From contig NZ_CP046980.1 in the NCBI RefSeq assembly GCF_030408395.1, positions 1,922,001 through 1,986,000 of the forward strand: a stretch of DNA of 64,000 bases, read 5' to 3'. Below the pieces are notes generated by a model, which saw only the letters and a list, made by a program, of their open reading frames with translations, was not told where the DNA came from and ran no database searches. Positions 1 to 9,589 of this stretch are shown here, in pieces (position 1 is the stretch's first letter; the number at the start of each line of letters is the position of its first letter). The position numbers and the translations under genes were made by a program. The stretch comes from Corynebacterium aquatimens. Its GTDB lineage: Bacteria; Actinomycetota; Actinomycetes; Mycobacteriales; Mycobacteriaceae.

Positions 1-643
1 AGTAAGCGGGAGGAACGTTTAACCACCATGCTGCTGTTTCACTACCTTCTAGGAACTCGTCCTTGAAGACGCGGTTGTTGATTTCAAATTCAAGCTCGGG
101 TGCAAAAGTTCTATCAATCGCTAGTCCTGGATCAGATTTTCCAAGGTCGATCTCAAAGAAGACTTTCTTGAAGGTTTGAACTTCACCTGGAGTGATAGAG
201 AATGAAGATCCAATGATCTCATCCCGCTTCATCTCATTCCGCTTACGGTTTTGAATGTACTGCAAAGTGGTGTTCGACACTTCCGCATTACACTTCAATT
301 GTGGAATAGGGCGAGAACCAACTGGACGTGGATAAGTGTTGCGCTGGCATGGTTTAAATTCGATCCTGAGCGGAGCGTTTGTGGCGAACTGCTTATCAAG
401 AACGTGTCCATTAACTGTGAAATCATAGGATACTTCTTGGTTTCTAATTCCACACTCACCTTTTCCTACACTGGTTTTGGTTGTGTACTTCACTCCACGT
501 CCAGTGAGATCCTTAGCTTCATCCGCCACGACAATGCGCCCATTCTCTCCATAACTGCGTGGAGGTATGTAGTTCGCAACGACCTTGTTAGTTTCAGGAT
601 CGACAAGGGGAAGGAAGTCAGTGTTAGAGATAAAAGGCGTAAG
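1..643 (-). pseudogene. C-terminal part of a leucine-rich-repeat surface-type protein, cut by IS21-1 and by the window edge
   Basis: The minus strand is open from 643 to the left edge with no stop. It reads as ordinary protein with an aromatic- and charge-balanced composition, without the repeats seen in the other fragment. It is the continuation of the repeat-bearing fragment at 3321-4399. When IS21-1 and one copy of the 6-bp target duplication (638-643 and 3321-3326) are removed, the two halves join in frame (…NEALT then PFISNTD…). The true C-terminus lies outside the window, so cell-wall anchoring (sorting signal, membrane segment) cannot be judged. GC is lower than in the core genes, which suggests acquired DNA. 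The function is unknown; an adhesin-like role is only inferred from the repeats upstream. Confidence 0.75.
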
Positions 644-795
644 TGACCGGGTTCGGTTTTTAGTACCGGTCGGGCGGGTATCGGGTACTGGGTGTGCGGG
701 TATCGGGTACCGGGGGTAGTTAGGTTGGCAGTCTGTGGTTGACGGCCCTGCGCAGTGTGTACGCGCGGGCCGCGTAACCATGGAAGGAGTTTGGT

Positions 796-2430
796 GTGGT
801 CACCAATTACAGGCTGATCATGCTGGCGCTTGTGCAAGGCCGCTCGTGGTCGCAGATCACGTCGGATTTGGGGTGTTCGCGCAGCAGTATTGATAAGGCC
901 AGTCGGGTGTTGCGCTCGACTGGGATGGACGAGGACACGATCACCGCGTTGTCGGCGCAGGAGCTTTCGGAGTTGTTTCCGGATAATCGCCGGCGGGATT
1001 CAGATGCGTTCGTGGAACCGGATTTCGCAGGCATCGCTGCCCGGCGCCGACGTGGTGAGCGGGTGACGTTGAAGGTGGAGCACCATAAATACACCCGGCG
1101 TCAGGCTGCTTCTGGTCAGCAGCATTATTCCTACCGGCAGTTCTGCGCGCTGTTTGAAAATTACGTCGATGTCAACGACCTGACTGCGCTTTTGACCCAT
1201 GCCCCTGGTGAGGAGCTGTGCGTTGATTGGTCTGGGGAAACCATGGCAGTTGTTGACCCGTTGACAGGGGTGTGTGCGCGGGCGTATGTGTTTGTGGCGT
1301 CGCTGCCGCATTCGGGGCTTATCCATGCCAGTGCGTGGCCGGATATGCGGATGCGGTCGTGGCTGTGTGCCCACCGCGACGCGTTGGACTATATCGGTGG
1401 CGTGCCGGTGCGCATCGTGCCGGATAACGCCTCGACCGCAACCAACCAGGTCACACGTGGCACGACGGTGCGTGAAGTCAATGAGCGCTACCAGCAGTTT
1501 GCCGAGTTTTACCGGTGCGGGATCACCCCGGCTAGGCCGGGTAAACCCAGGGATAAGGCCCATGTGGAAAAGGCGGTCGATATCGTCCAGACTTGGGTCG
1601 TGGAAGCGTTATCGGGCCAAGAGTTCTCCACGTTCGACGCTCTCAACGCCGCTATTGCGGCGCAGGTCGACTGGATCAACGACCGGGAAGGATTCCGGGG
1701 CCGCAACGCAAGCCGCAGGCAATTGTTTGTTGAAAGCGAAGCAGAAGCATTGCGCCCGCTGCCTCAACAGCGCTGGTCGTATTCCACGTGGCGTAAAGCC
1801 AAGGCCGGGGTGAACTACCACGTCCAAGTTGAGAAGCATTTCTACTCTGTGCCGTGGAGCTTCGCCGGCAAAAGCGTTGACGTGCAGATCTTCGACGATG
1901 TCGTCGACATCTTCAGCGCGGGTGAGCATATCGCTTCCCATCGTAAAAAGCCTTGCAACATGCAGTACTCCACAGATAAAGAGCATGTGCCGGCAAAGCA
2001 TCAGGACTTGGCCACGAAGTGGGATCGGGGCCGGATTGAGTCATGGGCTCAAAGTATTGGGGCCGCAACCTACGAACTCATCCGCCAGATGTTTCACGCC
2101 CGCCAAGTTGAAGCCCAAGCCTACAATAGCGCCCTTGGCGTGCTGAGCTTGTCGAAGAAGTACTCCCGCAGCCTGCTTGAACAAGCCTGCCAAGACGTCC
2201 TCGACTCCCACATGGTCCCGTCGGTGCGCAAAGTCCACGACACCATCAAAGACCTCGCAACCCGCACCACCACCGCCACCGCCACCGCCACAGGTGGTGC
2301 GCAATCACCTACATCATCTGCCGCGTCAACCAGGCCGGTGACTCGTCCCGCACCACCAGCCCAGGCGTCGCACGTACGGGGCAAAGCAGCGTTCGAGTTC
2401 AGTGAGCTTGAATTCGGTGAGGAGGCGTAG
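796..2430 (+). CDS. istA: IS21 transposase IstA (IS21-1)
   Basis: This 544-residue DDE transposase starts at a GTG preceded by GGAAGGAG. An N-terminal helix-turn-helix (residues about 15-45, around WSQITSDLGCSRSSIDKA) would bind the element ends. The rve-type catalytic core shows the triad as D in CVDWSG (about residue 143), D in IVPDNAS (about 210) and E in HVEKAVD (about 258). The C-terminal part (YYSVPW-like segment near 350) is the usual IstA beta-barrel region, followed by a low-complexity Thr/Ala tail around residues 490-520. It is followed by istB after 7 bp, so the two are probably co-translated. Length and motifs are complete for the family. Confidence 0.93.
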   Translation: MVTNYRLIMLALVQGRSWSQITSDLGCSRSSIDKASRVLRSTGMDEDTITALSAQELSELFPDNRRRDSDAFVEPDFAGIAARRRRGERVTLKVEHHKYTRRQAASGQQHYSYRQFCALFENYVDVNDLTALLTHAPGEELCVDWSGETMAVVDPLTGVCARAYVFVASLPHSGLIHASAWPDMRMRSWLCAHRDALDYIGGVPVRIVPDNASTATNQVTRGTTVREVNERYQQFAEFYRCGITPARPGKPRDKAHVEKAVDIVQTWVVEALSGQEFSTFDALNAAIAAQVDWINDREGFRGRNASRRQLFVESEAEALRPLPQQRWSYSTWRKAKAGVNYHVQVEKHFYSVPWSFAGKSVDVQIFDDVVDIFSAGEHIASHRKKPCNMQYSTDKEHVPAKHQDLATKWDRGRIESWAQSIGAATYELIRQMFHARQVEAQAYNSALGVLSLSKKYSRSLLEQACQDVLDSHMVPSVRKVHDTIKDLATRTTTATATATGGAQSPTSSAASTRPVTRPAPPAQASHVRGKAAFEFSELEFGEEA

Positions 2431-2437
2431 AAGCATC

Positions 2438-3235
2438 ATGGCGTTAACCGATGAAGATTTCGACAAGCTCGGCTCGCTGCGCGGGATGCGCGTGTTCGCC
2501 GCGACGATCCAGGAGATCGTCAACGACCCCTCGCGCGATAACGATTCCTTCGAAGACAAGATCAAAGAAGCCCTCGAAGCCCAGCTCACAGCCCGCGACA
2601 ACAAGGTCATACAGACAAGGTTGCGTGAAGCGAAACTCCTTGGCTCAACCGCCGCACTCGAGCGCTTCGATGCCTATCCCGGCCGCGGTGTGACCCAAGA
2701 CCGCATCGACCGGCTCGCAACCTGCGAATGGATCGACTACGGCAAAGACCTCATCATCGTGGGAGCTACCGGCACCGGTAAAAGTTTTCTCGCTCAAGCC
2801 CTGGCCGTCGCGGCGTGCCGCAAAAAGCTCACCGCCCGTTACTACAGGCTCAACGACCTGGCCAACGACTTCGACGCTGCGGCTGAGCATCCCCAGGCCC
2901 GCAAACAACTCCTCACCGACCTGCAGGCTCCCGCACTCATCGTCATCGACGACTTTCTCGCCACCGATGTCTCAGCGCACGCGTTGAACCAGGTATTCAA
3001 CCTGCTCGTCGGGCGTGAGCATGCCTCTACCGTTATCGCCAGCCAACACGAACCCGATTACTGGTACGACGTGTTCTCCGAGGCAGCACTGGCAGACGCA
3101 GTCATGTCCAGACTCGCCAACCACGGCTCGAAACTCACCCTGACAGGAGAAGACATGCGAACCCGCGACGACATCAAACAAGAAAGGATGGCCCCTACGA
3201 CACCCACACGGCTACGTCAACCCCGAAAGCCGTAA
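2438..3235 (+). CDS. istB: IS21 helper ATPase IstB (IS21-1)
   Basis: This 265-residue AAA+ (DnaC-like) ATPase partners IstA in target selection and strand transfer. The start chosen is ATG 2438 (MALTDEDFDK), because an in-frame ATG at 2402 lies inside istA and GGAGG sits just before 2438. The N-terminal segment is helical, the Walker A is GATGTGKS (about residue 109) and the Walker B is LIVIDDF. Arginine-rich C-terminal residues follow the sensor region. It is complete. It lies 7 bp downstream of istA and ends about 85 bp before the right end of the element. Confidence 0.92.
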   Translation: MALTDEDFDKLGSLRGMRVFAATIQEIVNDPSRDNDSFEDKIKEALEAQLTARDNKVIQTRLREAKLLGSTAALERFDAYPGRGVTQDRIDRLATCEWIDYGKDLIIVGATGTGKSFLAQALAVAACRKKLTARYYRLNDLANDFDAAAEHPQARKQLLTDLQAPALIVIDDFLATDVSAHALNQVFNLLVGREHASTVIASQHEPDYWYDVFSEAALADAVMSRLANHGSKLTLTGEDMRTRDDIKQERMAPTTPTRLRQPRKP

Positions 3236-3320
3236 CCGGGGGTAAAAACCGGGTACCGGCAACCACCAACACCCCGGTACCCGATACCGCCCTACCGGTA
3301 CCGAAAAGAAACGCCCGTCA

Positions 3321-4399
3321 CGTAAGTGCTTCGTTTCCATCAGTGATTCTGTTGTCACGAATGTCGATAGTTGGCACATCTAGGTAATCACCCGGTTGAG
3401 CATCATCTGGGATCTGGAGAGTGACCTCGAAATCGTAAAGATTACCAGCAATCATTTCCTCAACTGGATTGCCATCTTCGTCCTTGACGGTGATTTTTAG
3501 ACCACCACGTTCAAGGTCTGGCGTGAACTGTTTCGCTTCCTCGATCTCAGAATGCTCCCCACAACGTGTTGATTTCGGAAGGTTGCGAGTACCAAGATCA
3601 AAAGCACTTCTCATCTGAAGGCTGAAGTCCTCCCACCCGTCAGGACGTTCTTGTAGGTTGTTGTCTTTAAAAGCATTTTCCCCAATGTGGGTAATACCAG
3701 ACCAGTCACACGAAAGGTGGGTGATATTACTTCCAGAAAATGCGTTCTCTCCAATCGAAGTGATCTTGTTCCAAGACAACGGGAGATATTGAATATTCAA
3801 ATTGGCAAATGCGTTGTCACCAATCTCGGTTACTGGCTTACCGTCGATCTCATCAGGAAAATTAGGGAAGGATATTCCGTCCTCAAGTGCTCTTTTGCCA
3901 TATTTTGATAGCCCAGTTAACTCTATGTGATCACCTTTATCTTGGTAAGTAAACGGCTCTTCGTATGGAAAAACATAGTGGTCGAAAGCCTTCTCGTTCT
4001 TTTCAGCGAGTTTTAGTTGTGAATCACTCAAGTCCTCAAAATTATTGTTCTTAAACGCTCCATCACCAAGCGCTTCCACTTTCCCCCAGGTAGCAGGGAG
4101 CGCCGTCAACTGGTTGTTAAGGAACGCCCAGTCACCAATCGTGGTGATGCTGCCCCAGGTAGCAGGAAGTGCCGTCAACTGGTTGTGAGAGAACGCAAAC
4201 TCACTAATCGTGGTGATGTTCCCCCAGGACTCAGGAAGTGCCGTCAACTGGTTGTGAGAGAACGCAAACTCACTAATCGTGGTGATGTTCCCCCAGGACT
4301 CAGGGAGTGCCGTCAACTGGTTGTTCTCGAACGCAGCACTACCAATCGTGGTGATATTCCCCCAAGATGCAGGGAGCTTGGTTGTTGCGCGGTCGTATC
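3321..4399 (-). pseudogene. BspA-like leucine-rich-repeat protein, repeat region; 5' end lost to IS21-2, 3' end cut off by IS21-1
   Basis: The minus-strand frame carries at least five tandem 23-residue repeats of the form ALPESWGNITTISEFAFSHN, which match the BspA/LRR_5 type of leucine-rich repeat. A more divergent set follows (IGENAFSGSNITHL and similar), then a beta-rich segment near DGNPVEEMIAGNLYDFEV. No signal peptide is visible because everything upstream of 4399 is replaced by the end of IS21-2. An ATG inside that IS end (4437) is in frame but would give an artificial N-terminus. The reading frame resumes at 643 after removal of IS21-1. Such proteins are usually exported adhesins or recognition proteins; that role is inference from the repeats. 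Confidence 0.8.
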
Positions 4400-4951
4400 T
4401 AGTAACACCGTGGTGAGTATCGAGTAACGCATTGGTGAGCATCGAGTAACAGTCCGGGGGAGGATTCTGGTGACCGCGTGACTTCAGGGCACGCGGCGTT
4501 ACCAGAGGAGTCTGATTGTGACTGACTACCGGGCGGTAATGGATCAAGTGCTCAAGGGCTGGTCTGTCCGCCAAATCTGTTCGAGTTCGCGGTGCTCGCA
4601 CACCACCGTGCAAAAAGCCCGCGATGCACTGGTGGAACACAACATCACAACGCGTGAGCAACTTCGTGGGGTTGCGGATCATGAGCTGGCGGACTGGTTC
4701 GTCGACGGGCGCAGCCATGCTCAAGGGGATTTCGTCCCGATCGATTTCGACGCTGTCGCCAAGGCGCGCACCGGGCGCAACAAGGTGACTTTGCAGGTGC
4801 TGTGGGGCCGCTACACCGCACAGCCTGCGGGCACAGGCCAGCGGTATTACAGCTACGAGCGGTTTCGCCAGCTTGTGGCTCAGCACGGGGCCCGGCCCCC
4901 GGAAAGTAGACACCGTGGGGGTGAAATTATTGGCTTTACTCTAGCGCATTG

Positions 4952-5836
4952 TTAGGAAGCGTGAGTTTCGTACTCAATGGGTGTGAGGTACTTGCACCAG
5001 GAATGCCTTCGGGTGGTGTTGTAGCGCGCACACCATGCGAAGACGTCGCGCCGGCAGACTAGCTGATTGGAAAAGACTTTCTGGTCTTTGAGCACTTCTC
5101 GTTTCAACGCCGCGTTAAACGACTCCGCGAGTGAATTATCAGCGCTGCTGCCAACTGCTCCCATCGACTGGGTGACGTTGAGTCTTCGGCAGACAGCCTG
5201 AAACTGCGATGAGGTATACACGCTGCCATGATCTGAGTGGAAGATCGCCCCGGAGAGACTGCCACGGGTACGGCGAGCATGCTCGAGCGCTTCTTCGACG
5301 AGGTCGGTGCGCATGTGGTCTGCGATCGCGAAGCCGACGAGCATCCGCGAGTAGCAGTCAATCACAGAAGCCAGATACATATTCGACCCGTCTGCGATCG
5401 GCAGATAGGTAATATCGCCGACGAGGATCCTATTGGCAGCTGGCGCAGTGAAGTTACGCTTGACCAGGTCAGCGAATATAAAGCGATGACGCTCACGCTG
5501 CGTTGTCGTAACCTTACGTTTTTTCGTGTAGCCGCGCAGCTGAAGCTTCCTCATAATCCGGGCGATGCGCTTATGGTTGACCGGTCCGGTGCTACTGTAC
5601 GCATCGTTGAAAGTCAGCTCGGCGGCAATGCGTTTTGCGCCGTAGAGCTGCCTCTTGTCGTCGAAGATGGCCTGGACCTTGGCTCCGAGTATGGCATCAT
5701 CAACCAGTCTGCGGTGCCGCTGGGCGCTGCTAGCTTTCCATTTGTAGTAGGAGCTGCGGTTTAACCCGAGTACGGTGCACATCCGCTTGACCGAGTAATC
5801 GGTGCGGTGGTCATCAACGAACCGGAAGCGGATCAC
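4952..5836 (-). CDS. IS3-family transposase OrfB (copy 1)
   Basis: This 294-residue protein supplies the DDE integrase core. An N-terminal HTH_21-like segment around RSSYYKWK (residues about 27-34) is followed by the catalytic triad D in GDITYLP, D in FHSDHGSVY and E in DNSLAESFNAALKRE. The GTG start overlaps the TGA of orfA by 4 nt. In IS3 elements the active product is usually an OrfAB fusion made by ribosomal frameshifting, so this frame may be translated mainly that way. It is complete and identical in sequence to the copy at 9586-10470. Confidence 0.92.
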   Translation of the reverse strand: MIRFRFVDDHRTDYSVKRMCTVLGLNRSSYYKWKASSAQRHRRLVDDAILGAKVQAIFDDKRQLYGAKRIAAELTFNDAYSSTGPVNHKRIARIMRKLQLRGYTKKRKVTTTQRERHRFIFADLVKRNFTAPAANRILVGDITYLPIADGSNMYLASVIDCYSRMLVGFAIADHMRTDLVEEALEHARRTRGSLSGAIFHSDHGSVYTSSQFQAVCRRLNVTQSMGAVGSSADNSLAESFNAALKREVLKDQKVFSNQLVCRRDVFAWCARYNTTRRHSWCKYLTPIEYETHAS

Positions 5837-6144
5837 CAGTTCGTCTCTTCCATGAAATATTTGGCTGCCTTACGCAAAATATCGCGTTCTTCTTTCAGGC
5901 GGGCGTTTTCCTGTTGCAGCTGACGTAGCTTCTCAGCATCGGTCAGTTGCCTCGCACGATCAGCACGTAAGCCCGCTGAAAGCTGGGGTTTCGTGCCAGT
6001 TCCGTACTTATCAACCCATACGCGAAGCGTGGAGCGGTTGATCCCTAAATCAGCGGCCGCAGCGTTCAACGACACCTGTGGATCGTTCTCGTACATCGCG
6101 ACCGCGTCGCGCTTGAACTGATCCGAATAAACCTTCCTAGGCAT
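5833..6144 (-). CDS. IS3-family transposase OrfA (copy 1)
   Basis: This 103-residue DNA-binding subunit has an N-terminal helix-turn-helix (SLNAAAADLGINRSTLRVW, about residues 25-43). A leucine-zipper-like coil follows (LRQLQQENARLKEERDILRK) and would mediate multimerisation. The start ATG is 72 nt inside the element end. The 3' end overlaps orfB by 4 nt in another frame, the usual IS3 arrangement for programmed frameshifting. It is intact and identical to the orfA at 9278-9589. Confidence 0.92.
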   Translation of the reverse strand: MPRKVYSDQFKRDAVAMYENDPQVSLNAAAADLGINRSTLRVWVDKYGTGTKPQLSAGLRADRARQLTDAEKLRQLQQENARLKEERDILRKAAKYFMEETNW

Positions 6145-6843
6145 GGAGGTAGATTACCTTTCCCCGACTCAACACAGCCGGAATCAGAGGTGTCTACCAA
6201 ACAGGGGTCAGGTCCACGTTGATGCAGCCGGGCTGACCGCCAGGATCACCCATGCCCCGGGCCATACGATGCAGGTGGACTGGGCTGGCACGAAGATGCG
6301 GCTGTGTGACCCCACCGGCGGGCAAGGCTCGAAGGTCAGCGTCTTTGTCGCCTCGCTGCCGTATTCGGGGATGGTGTTCGCCTGCGCGTGCGCGGATGAG
6401 CGCCAGGACGCGTGGCTTGCAGCTCATATCCGCGCGTTCGAGTACTTCGGCGGGGTCGCCGAGGTCATCGTGCCGGATAACGCCTCGACAGCCTCGAACG
6501 CGATCAGTGCCGCGGATAAAAATCGCCGGGTCAACTCCACCTACGAGGAGTTTTTGGAGCACTACAACACCGCCGCGTTGCCGGCTCGGGCGAAACGACC
6601 CAAGGATAAGGCCAGCGTCGAAGCCGCAGTCAAGATCGTCACCCAGCACGTCATCCACGCACTCGATGGCCACCAGTGCGTCGGGATAGACGAGCTCAAC
6701 GCGAAGATCACCGCTGTGGTCGATGGGATCAACGCTGCCGAACCGTTTCGCGGCAATGCGACGAGCAGACGCGCATTGTTCGATCAGTTCGAACGCGACG
6801 TGCTCACCGCGCTGCCTGAAACGCCGTGGCAGCGCACCGAATG

Positions 6844-8283
6844 AGGGTGTCCGATTCTTTGTGTGCGGGGGCTTGGTTTACAAGTAGTCCGCGAATCGGT
6901 CGGGGTAAGCCACGGCTAGTTGGTTGATGGCTTGTTTCCACCCGGTGGCTTTCGCTCCTTCAATATAGCCGTTGCACTCAACGTCGCGCTTGGCTTTCTT
7001 CGCCCGCTGCGCAGCGCGCTTGTCCTCGATGTTGCAGATCATCAACCACAGCGTCTTCAGCGCCGCGGTATCGTTCGGGAACTGGCCCCTGTTACGGGTA
7101 GCTTTACGCAGTTCAGCATTCAGCGACTCGATCGAATTGGTGGTGTAGAGCACCCGCCTGGCCGCAGGCGGGAACTGCAGAAACGGCACGAACCGCTCCC
7201 AAGCGTCGCGCCAGACTTTGACCGACTGCGGGTATTTCCGGCCCAGTTCACTGGCCTCGAAAGCATCAAGGCTGGCACGTGCCGTCTCCTCATTGGGAGC
7301 GGTGTAGACCTCACGCAGCGCCCGGGAAACTCCCTTGCGGTCCTGATACGACACCCACCGGTTCGCAGCCCGAATCAGATGCACGATACAGGTCTGCACC
7401 ATGGAATTCGGCCAGGTTGCCTCCACGGCTTCCGGCAGGCCTTTAAGCCCGTCGCAGCAGACAATGAACACGTCCTGGACCCCGCGGTTGGCCAGATCTG
7501 CGCACACCGATGCCCAGAATGCGGCGCCTTCATTTTCAGCGATCCACAATCCCAGGATGTGCTTGATGCCGTCCATGTCGACACCAACCGCCATGTAGCA
7601 GGCTTTGTTGACCACGCGGTGGCCATCGCGGATTTTCACGCGTAGCGCGTCGAGGAAGATCACCGGGTAAAACTCGTCGAGCTGGCGGTTTTGCCAGATC
7701 ATGACCTCGTCTAACACCGCATCGGTAATGGTGCTGATCGTATCCGGGCTCATATCCACCCCGAGCGTGGTCGCGAGGTGGTGCTGGATATCGCGCACTG
7801 TCATCCCGCCGGCGTAGAGCGAGATGATCATGTCGTCGAGTTCTGTGAGCCGGCGTGCGCCCTTGGGCACCATCCGGGGAGTAAACGTGCCGGCACGATC
7901 CCTGGGCACGGTCACTTCCACCGCGCCGTACCCGGAGTTGACGGTTTTGGTGTACGACCCGTTGCGGTGATTGCTGCTCTGTGTGGTTTCCACCTGGGCT
8001 TTCGTCTTGCGGTCGGAATGGCTATAGCCCAAGTGCGCATCCATCTCCGCCTGCAGACCAGCGTTGATTGATGCCTGCAGCAGGCCTTTGACCAGCTCGC
8101 TGGCATCATCAGCGGAAGCCGACAGCTCGCTGATCAAGCTGGCGAGCTCAGGATTTTCCATCAGCTTCTCGCTGATCTCGTTGACCCTCGCCGGGTCATG
8201 GCTTTTCTTCGGTGACACCGTAGTCATTATCGGTGAAACTCCTTCTAGATCAGAGCCTCACACACAAACTTCCTGACACCCTT
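6844..8283 (-). mobile_element. IS256-family insertion sequence inside istA of IS21-2
   Basis: The element is 1,440 bp with related ends: AGGGTGTCCG… on the left and AAGGGTGTCAGG… in reverse complement on the right, both followed by TTTGTGTG. A perfect 9-bp direct repeat, CACCGAATG, lies at 6835-6843 and 8284-8292, in line with the 8-9 bp duplications of the family. It holds one full-length transposase gene on the minus strand. Confidence 0.92.
6878..8227 (-). CDS. IS256-family (mutator type) transposase
   Basis: This 449-residue transposase is within the usual size range of the family. The N-terminal part contains LLQASINAGLQAEMDAHLGY, the classic family signature. The catalytic residues are D in IFLDALRVKIR, D in CCDGLKGLPEA and E in TTNSIESLNAELRK. 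Between the second and third lies a helical insertion domain typical of IS256. The ATG is preceded by AAGGAG. The gene is complete and oriented against the istA gene it interrupts. Confidence 0.95.
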   Translation of the reverse strand: MTTVSPKKSHDPARVNEISEKLMENPELASLISELSASADDASELVKGLLQASINAGLQAEMDAHLGYSHSDRKTKAQVETTQSSNHRNGSYTKTVNSGYGAVEVTVPRDRAGTFTPRMVPKGARRLTELDDMIISLYAGGMTVRDIQHHLATTLGVDMSPDTISTITDAVLDEVMIWQNRQLDEFYPVIFLDALRVKIRDGHRVVNKACYMAVGVDMDGIKHILGLWIAENEGAAFWASVCADLANRGVQDVFIVCCDGLKGLPEAVEATWPNSMVQTCIVHLIRAANRWVSYQDRKGVSRALREVYTAPNEETARASLDAFEASELGRKYPQSVKVWRDAWERFVPFLQFPPAARRVLYTTNSIESLNAELRKATRNRGQFPNDTAALKTLWLMICNIEDKRAAQRAKKAKRDVECNGYIEGAKATGWKQAINQLAVAYPDRFADYL

Positions 8284-9277
8284 CACCGAATGGAAACGCG
8301 CCAAAGTCGCGCCCAATTTCCACATCAGAGTGCACAACGCGCATTATTCCGTGCCGCACCAGCTGGTGGGCCGCACCGTGGACGTGCGTATCACCGGTGA
8401 CAGTCTCGCCGTCTTCGACGCCGGGCAGCGTGTGGCCACCCACCAACTCGCGCGTGCCCGCGGGGTGTATGTCACCGACACCGACCACATCCCGGCGGAC
8501 ATGGGTGACACCCGTGGGTTGTGGACAAGCGAGTACTTCTTGCGCGAAGCCGCCAAAATCGGGCCGGCCACCCGCCAGGTGATTGCCGAGCTCATCGAAG
8601 CCAAAGCGATCCCTGCCCAGGCGTACCAAGCGTGCCGCAACGTGCTCAACATGGGCAAACACGCCAACAAGCCAATTCTCGAAGAAGCCTGCAGGCGGTT
8701 GGTGTCCACCGACGGTGCTAGGCGTGCCGTGTCGTATACCGCGGTGAAAAACATGATGGCCGCCGTGCGTAAAGACACCTCCACACGGCCTACAGGCACT
8801 GACCTTTCAACCGATCTGCCAACAAGCAGACCCACCCAAGACGTACCTGCGCCGACAGCGCGTGACACCCGCGGTGCCTACCTCGGTGGTGCTGCCCAGT
8901 TCAGCCTCGAAAACCTCACCAAGAAGGGATCTGCATAACCCATGCCCCACCCACAGCCAGCATCAGCATCCGCCCGCTTCCTCGACGAATCAGTCCTGCC
9001 GATCTTTACCGACCTGCGCATGACCGCCTTCGGACAAAGCGTCATCGACATCGCCGCCGATCCCGCATTCGACGACTGGAGCTTTTCCGACAAGGTGCTC
9101 TACGCGTTGGATAAAGAGGTAGCGGCCAAGCGTGAGAGGCGAGTCAACAAACTGCTCAAAGCATCCCGATCGCCAAATCCCGATGCTTGTATCGAAGACA
9201 TCACCTGGACCTGACCCCTGTTTGGTAGACACCTCTGATTCCGGCTGTGTTGAGTCGGGGAAAGGTAATCTACCTCC

Positions 9278-9589
9278 ATGCCTAGGAAGGTTTATTCGGA
9301 TCAGTTCAAGCGCGACGCGGTCGCGATGTACGAGAACGATCCACAGGTGTCGTTGAACGCTGCGGCCGCTGATTTAGGGATCAACCGCTCCACGCTTCGC
9401 GTATGGGTTGATAAGTACGGAACTGGCACGAAACCCCAGCTTTCAGCGGGCTTACGTGCTGATCGTGCGAGGCAACTGACCGATGCTGAGAAGCTACGTC
9501 AGCTGCAACAGGAAAACGCCCGCCTGAAAGAAGAACGCGATATTTTGCGTAAGGCAGCCAAATATTTCATGGAAGAGACGAACTGGTGA
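9278..9589 (+). CDS. IS3-family transposase OrfA (copy 2)
   Basis: This 103-residue helix-turn-helix plus leucine-zipper subunit is identical in protein sequence to the OrfA of copy 1. It overlaps orfB by 4 nt in a different frame, as needed for an OrfAB frameshift product. It appears intact. Confidence 0.92.
   Translation: MPRKVYSDQFKRDAVAMYENDPQVSLNAAAADLGINRSTLRVWVDKYGTGTKPQLSAGLRADRARQLTDAEKLRQLQQENARLKEERDILRKAAKYFMEETNW

Larger units (their letters stand above)
644..3320 (+). mobile_element. IS21-family insertion sequence, complete (IS21-1)
   Basis: The element is 2,677 bp. It is bounded by imperfect inverted ends that begin TGACCGGG on the left and TGACGGGC on the right (reverse complement). 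It is flanked by a perfect 6-bp direct repeat, CGTAAG, at 638-643 and 3321-3326, within the 4-8 bp range known for IS21. Inside are istA and istB in the usual order. Both ends carry several copies of a GGTACCGG / GTATCGGGTAC motif, as expected of the multiple terminal binding sites of IS21 elements. All parts appear intact, so the copy may be active. Confidence 0.93.
4888..6215 (-). mobile_element. IS3-family insertion sequence, copy 1 (minus orientation)
   Basis: The element is 1,328 bp with imperfect 27-bp inverted ends (GGACCTGACCCC… and GGGCCCGGCCCC…, both running into GTAGACACC). The 3-bp target duplication ACG lies at 4885-4887 and 6216-6218, inside istA of IS21-2. It contains orfA and orfB. 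The same element is present in the other orientation at 9207-10534, with the same length and identical encoded proteins. Confidence 0.93.
4518..8938 (+). pseudogene. istA: istA of IS21-2, split into three pieces by an IS3 and an IS256-type insertion
   Basis: The pieces are 4518-4887, 6219-6843 and 8293-8938, counting each duplicated target once. They sum to 1,641 nt and join in one frame, giving a predicted 546-residue protein, matching the 544 residues of IstA in IS21-1. The first piece starts at a GTG preceded by AGAGGAG and carries the helix-turn-helix. The second holds the catalytic residues (VDWAG, IVPDNAS, ASVEAAV). The third holds the C-terminal domain (AHYSVPHQLVG). The gene was therefore intact when the insertions happened and is inactive now. 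The join points lie at GCTCAGCAC-G and CGCACCGAATG. Confidence 0.9.

Noticed and set aside
251..646. Plus-strand open frame of 131 codons
   Set aside because: It lies opposite the minus-strand LRR-gene fragment, which joins in frame with the second fragment, so this is a shadow.
4400..4913. N-terminal extension of the LRR open frame into IS21-2
   Set aside because: The 170 extra codons are antisense to istA of IS21-2. The LRR gene proper ends at the IS boundary near 4399.
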